Source: JANQHS01 sp965227315
GTDB taxonomy: Bacteria > Bacteroidota > Bacteroidia > Cytophagales > CCMP332
Assembly (NCBI GenBank): GCA_965227315.1
Contig: OZ245737.1
Span: 3,348,001 to 3,412,000 of the forward strand
Direction: 5' to 3'
Length of the DNA: 64,000 nucleotides
Positions 60,735 through 64,000 of this stretch are shown piece by piece. Under the pieces are notes generated by a model, which did not search any database, was not told the DNA's origin, and worked only from the letters and a program-made list of their open reading frames with translations. The position numbers and the translations under genes are program-made. Position 1 is the stretch's first letter. Each line of letters begins with the position of its first letter.

Positions 60735-61651
60735 AAAATTTCAAAAAGGCTCCAAAAAAAACTGCTGAAATAGATGGGGCAGAAGGTGGCGTTTCAAAAG
60801 AAGTACATATTTTCGATGGTGCTAGCGACAATACCTTTGGATATCAATGGAATAAATGGGATTCTTTGTTAAGCGAAAACCGAAACTCCAGTTATTTGGG
60901 TCAAAAGGAACAGTTATTGAGGCGTCGTACCAAGTTTCAAGACTTTGATACTGCAGGAAAAACCCTTATTGAATGTGGATGCGGAGGAGGTGATGATACA
61001 GAGGCATTGTTGAGTTTTGGCTTTTCTGAGATCCATTCTTTTGATATAAGTACCGCGGTTTACCGTGCCGCTAAATATATTAATGACCCAAGGGTTAAAT
61101 TTAGTCAGGCAAGCATTTATGATATTCCTTACGAATATGGCTCTTTTGATTTTGCTTTTTGTCATAGGGTCTTACAGCATACCCCCGATCCTAAAAAGGG
61201 ACTTGTCGAAGTGTTAAAAATGGTTAAGCCCGGGGGGTATGTTTTTGTGCACTCTTATCATAGAAATGTCAAGTATATGAGACATTTTAAATACAAATAT
61301 CGGGCTTTGACAAAGAGGCTACCAATTTGGTTGATTGAGGCATTCCTTAACATGAACGCTTTTTGGATGCATTGGCTTATTTCAAAAATGCAGAACAACG
61401 CAAGGTTAAAGAGAATTGCTTTTTCGTATATTCCTTTGGAATACACCGATTCATTCCATGATTTTTCGAAGAGTGAGATTCTGGAACTTGAAAAATTGGT
61501 AACCTTTGATGCTTTGACGCCAAAATATGATAACCCTATGAAATGGGAAGAGATGAAGGCAATAGTTGAAGAGATGGGGTTTTCTATTATCCATAGTCAT
61601 CCTAACCCTGATGGCTCTCCAATTTATTTAACCGCAAGAAGGATTAAATAG
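60731..61651 (+). CDS. SAM-dependent methyltransferase
   Basis: 306 residues. Motif I LIECGCGGGDDTEALLSFG, DISTAVYRAAKY, FDFAFCHRVLQHTPDPKKGL and VLKMVKPGGYVFVHSYHR. A hydrophobic/basic segment (about 180-235, KYRALTKRLPIWLIEAFLN, FWMHWLISKMQN) may touch the membrane. The C-terminus is IYLTARRIK. Substrate unknown, but the membrane-proximal part and location suggest a lipid-linked glycan. Confidence 0.88.
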   Translation: MKNFKKAPKKTAEIDGAEGGVSKEVHIFDGASDNTFGYQWNKWDSLLSENRNSSYLGQKEQLLRRRTKFQDFDTAGKTLIECGCGGGDDTEALLSFGFSEIHSFDISTAVYRAAKYINDPRVKFSQASIYDIPYEYGSFDFAFCHRVLQHTPDPKKGLVEVLKMVKPGGYVFVHSYHRNVKYMRHFKYKYRALTKRLPIWLIEAFLNMNAFWMHWLISKMQNNARLKRIAFSYIPLEYTDSFHDFSKSEILELEKLVTFDALTPKYDNPMKWEEMKAIVEEMGFSIIHSHPNPDGSPIYLTARRIK

Positions 61652-61655
61652 GAAA

Positions 61656-63443
61656 ATGTGCGGAATATTTTTTGGTTATTCCCTTAATAAGTTAGACAGA
61701 GATCATTTTAGTCAAAGTTTGAGGCTATTGTCGCACCGCGGGCCTGATGCTGAGGGGTTGGAATTCTTTAATGATCAAACAATCGGTCTTGGTCATAGAA
61801 GATTATCGATCATCGATTTGAGTAAATCAGGAAATCAACCCATGACCAATGAAGATCAAAATTTGTGGCTTGTATTTAATGGGGAGATCTATAATTATGC
61901 CAGCTTAAGAAGGGAATTGATCAGAAAAGGCCATAAGTTTTGTAGTCAGGCTGATAGCGAGGTCTTGCTCCATGGATATGAGGAATATGGAAAGGATATT
62001 TTGGATCGACTTACCGGCATTTTTTCCTTTGTGATTTTTGATAAAAAAAGATCAAAGGTTTTTTGTGGTCGCGATCATTTAGGAGTAAAACCTTTCTACT
62101 ACTATTTTGACGATAAGAATTTTTTCGTTGCATCAGAGCCGAAAGCCATTTTAAGTTACCCTGGCCTTGACACTTCCCTTAGACAGGAAGGGTTTATTGA
62201 TTACTTCCAATACTTTTTTGTTCCTGGTCCAAAAACCATTTGGAATAGAGTGTGTCAATTATCACCCGGATCTTATTTGGAGTTTAATCTAGGGGAGACT
62301 CCTAAGCCTCATTCCTACTGGAAGCTGCCCACGGAAATTATCAAATCTTCTACAGTCCAGGCTGAAGAAGAGGGTTGGGATTTGTTGATGTCTTCTATTG
62401 AAAGCCAAATGGTTTCCGATGTTCCGGTTGGGGTTTTTTTAAGTGGGGGATATGATTCTGCAACTTTGCTTTGGAAGGCGAACCAAATAAGTCCGGGAAT
62501 AGGTTCCTATACCATAGGATTTGAAGGTTTTTCAAGAAGTGAGGAAGCTCCTGCCAGAGAGATCTCCAATCTGATCGGGAGCAAACATGAAGAATTGATA
62601 TTACCTGAAAATTTCATGGATGAGTTAGAATCACTTTTTCAGTGGTATGATGAACCATATGCTATTACTTCCATGGTTTCATATTTTAAGGTTTCCGAAC
62701 TTGCATCAGGGTTTGGTAAGGTGGTTTTGGCTGGTGATGGAGGAGATGAAGTATTTGGTGGTTATCGATGGTATAATCAAATATCTCAGTTTTCAAAAAA
62801 GACCCGCCTTCGAAGGTTGTTTTGGAGTCAGGAAAAGAATTTGAACACCCTTAAAGAAAGGTATCAGATGGTGCATGGGGGTGGAAAGCAAAATCTTTTT
62901 AGATATAGGGAGCTACTTTCACAAGAAATTCTGAAACATGATAATGGTGATCTGTTATGGCCTTATGAAACTCCGGCAGATTACCAATTAAAGTCTCCGG
63001 TAAAGCTTTTTCAGTATCTGGATTTCAAAAGATTTATAACTGAAGCAAATTTGATCAGGGCCGATAGGTCTTCTATGGCTAATTCTTTAGAGGTAAGAGT
63101 TCCATTTTTGGATCCAAAGCTTGTAGAAAGATCTTTGTCATGGCCTGAGCATGCCTTTTTCTCAGATCGGTCAAAAAAGCCGATTCTTAGAAAACAATTA
63201 GATAAGATTTACCCTGCTTCTATCCTTGACCTTCCAAAGAGAGGATTTGGAAACCCAACACATCATTTTTTTGAGAATCTTAATGACCGGCGAGAAATGC
63301 TAAAAAATAGCCCGCTGTTTACAGATGGGATCTTGAACCAGGAAATACGCAATAATGGTTTCAAGGATTTGGGGCGCACCGATTTTTGGCTTATTGTGGT
63401 CCTGGATCTTTGGTATAATAAATGGGTGCTCGGGAAAAAATGA
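61656..63443 (+). CDS. asnB: Asparagine-synthetase-type glutamine-dependent amidotransferase
   Basis: 595 residues. Class II glutaminase with nucleophile Cys2 (MCGIFFGYS), SHRGPDAEG, GHRRLSIIDLSKSG and LVFNGEIYNY. The synthetase domain has the PP-loop DVPVGVFLSGGYDSATL and AGDGGDEVFGGYRWY, with SSMANSLEVRVPFLDPKLVE towards the end. Cytosolic asparagine synthetases share this layout. Inside a glycan locus the enzyme may amidate a uronic acid carboxylate, as proposed for WbpS-type enzymes, rather than aspartate. It follows the methyltransferase after 4 bases. Confidence 0.92.
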   Translation: MCGIFFGYSLNKLDRDHFSQSLRLLSHRGPDAEGLEFFNDQTIGLGHRRLSIIDLSKSGNQPMTNEDQNLWLVFNGEIYNYASLRRELIRKGHKFCSQADSEVLLHGYEEYGKDILDRLTGIFSFVIFDKKRSKVFCGRDHLGVKPFYYYFDDKNFFVASEPKAILSYPGLDTSLRQEGFIDYFQYFFVPGPKTIWNRVCQLSPGSYLEFNLGETPKPHSYWKLPTEIIKSSTVQAEEEGWDLLMSSIESQMVSDVPVGVFLSGGYDSATLLWKANQISPGIGSYTIGFEGFSRSEEAPAREISNLIGSKHEELILPENFMDELESLFQWYDEPYAITSMVSYFKVSELASGFGKVVLAGDGGDEVFGGYRWYNQISQFSKKTRLRRLFWSQEKNLNTLKERYQMVHGGGKQNLFRYRELLSQEILKHDNGDLLWPYETPADYQLKSPVKLFQYLDFKRFITEANLIRADRSSMANSLEVRVPFLDPKLVERSLSWPEHAFFSDRSKKPILRKQLDKIYPASILDLPKRGFGNPTHHFFENLNDRREMLKNSPLFTDGILNQEIRNNGFKDLGRTDFWLIVVLDLWYNKWVLGKK

Positions 63444-64000
63444 GCCCGGATGTTCATGTCGTAATTAGGTCTAATGGAGAGAACACCCTTGCAAGGTCCC
63501 GTGAGATCATCCAGAAGGAATATCCTCATCTTACTCCAACGGTTTTAAAGGAAGAACCCTTTTCAAAGGCTGTGAGGAAGACCTTTGAAATTGGAATTGA
63601 ATCTAACAAAAAGTGGACCCTTGCAGTGGATGCGGATATCCTTATGGCTAAGGGATCCATTGAGGGTGTGGTTAAACGGGCAGAATCATTATCCGATGAT
63701 TTCTTCATGATCCAAGGTCGGGTTTTGGATAAATTCTTTGGTTTTTCCCGCAACGGCGGCCCTCACCTTTTCCGGACAGAATTATGTTTGCAGGCATTGG
63801 AACTTATTCCTGACTCCGGAATAACAATGAGACCGGAAGGAGCAACGGTTGGCAAAATGGTGGAAAGGGGTTTTCATCGTTATAAAGGGACGGAGGTATA
63901 CGGGATCCATGATTTTTACCAAAGCAATTTTGATGTTTTTCGTAAATGCTATGCTTATGGCAAGAAGTTTCCGGAGATGGCCAAGTATTTCCTAACCGAA
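63440..64000 (+). CDS. Probable glycosyltransferase (3' end beyond window)
   Basis: An open frame of 187 codons from ATG 63440, overlapping the amidotransferase stop by 4 bases (ATGA), runs off the right edge. The N-terminal part VHVVIRSNGENTLARSREII resembles the start of GT-A type transferases, and WTLAVDADILMAKGSIEGVV holds a DAD (DxD-type) nucleotide-sugar/metal motif. GATVGKMVERGFHRYKGTEV follows. It does not match a family I can name. Coupling and codon style fit the same locus. Confidence 0.7.
   Translation, partial: MSPDVHVVIRSNGENTLARSREIIQKEYPHLTPTVLKEEPFSKAVRKTFEIGIESNKKWTLAVDADILMAKGSIEGVVKRAESLSDDFFMIQGRVLDKFFGFSRNGGPHLFRTELCLQALELIPDSGITMRPEGATVGKMVERGFHRYKGTEVYGIHDFYQSNFDVFRKCYAYGKKFPEMAKYFLTE

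Noticed and set aside
1..64000. tRNA, rRNA, CRISPR arrays, insertion sequences, prophage genes
   Set aside because: The window is tightly packed with recognised protein genes and gaps are all under about 190 bases; no cloverleaf-like, repeat-spacer or transposase sequence was seen by reading. A tRNAscan or CRISPR search would settle this.

Overview
This window is a densely packed piece of a Bacteroidota chromosome. The lineage call rests on several signals. A secreted protein carries a type IX secretion (Por) C-terminal sorting domain. Promoters fit the Bacteroidota -33 TTTG / -7 TAnnTTTG pattern. An UpxY-type NusG paralogue sits in a surface-polysaccharide locus. The gene order miaB, sigma-54 activator, lptE, TPR-like protein, secG, groES, groEL is one I recognise from this phylum. 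A Cytophagales- or Flavobacteriales-like marine or aquatic organism fits, but I cannot place it further. No intergenic gap exceeds about 190 bases, and I see no rRNA, tRNA, CRISPR array or insertion sequence.

From 1 to about 9.5 kb the genes are mostly on the minus strand: a lipid kinase cut by the window edge, the groES-groEL operon with its terminator, a divergent conserved protein, then the run secG, a TPR-like protein with a histone-H1-like basic tail, lptE, a sigma-54 activator, miaB and pabB. From 9.6 to 16.8 kb is a plus-strand operon behind a clear promoter: pyruvate dehydrogenase E2, hslV, an ArsC-like reductase and two exported amidohydrolase proteins separated by a four-helix-bundle protein. 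From 16.8 to 43 kb is mixed housekeeping: a class III aminotransferase, a YceI/porin/YceI group, gamma-glutamyltransferase, PhoH, a CtlX-type hydrolase, a zinc-type ABC system lacking its permease, a glycosyltransferase head-to-head with dapD, a thioesterase, a 3-hydroxyacyl-CoA dehydrogenase, a T9SS cargo protein, an SLC12-like transporter, smc, a TerB-like protein, a methyltransferase, a UbiA-like membrane protein, pgk, a ferredoxin, a LuxC-like acyl-CoA reductase and aconitase.

From 43.3 kb to the right edge is one long, AT-richer, plus-strand surface-glycan locus with overlapping genes. It starts inside the aconitase stop codon. It encodes export and length control (Wza-type OPX, Wzc-type tyrosine kinase, Wzm/Wzt ABC transporter), regulation (UpxY, and a winged-helix/nucleotidyltransferase protein), nucleotide-sugar synthesis (WlbA-type dehydrogenase, DegT aminotransferase), and an unusual decorating set. 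That set comprises a WbqC protein, a dedicated acyl carrier protein, an FabG-like reductase, an adenylating ligase, a PglD-like acyltransferase, a GNAT enzyme, a cytoplasmic beta-propeller glycosidase-like protein, two methyltransferases, two sulfotransferases, glycosyltransferases and an asparagine-synthetase-type amidotransferase.

The most interesting proposal is that this block builds a custom acyl group on its own carrier protein and transfers it to an amino sugar of a sulfated, methylated and possibly amidated glycan exported by the ABC route. The individual families are well supported; the combined pathway is inference.
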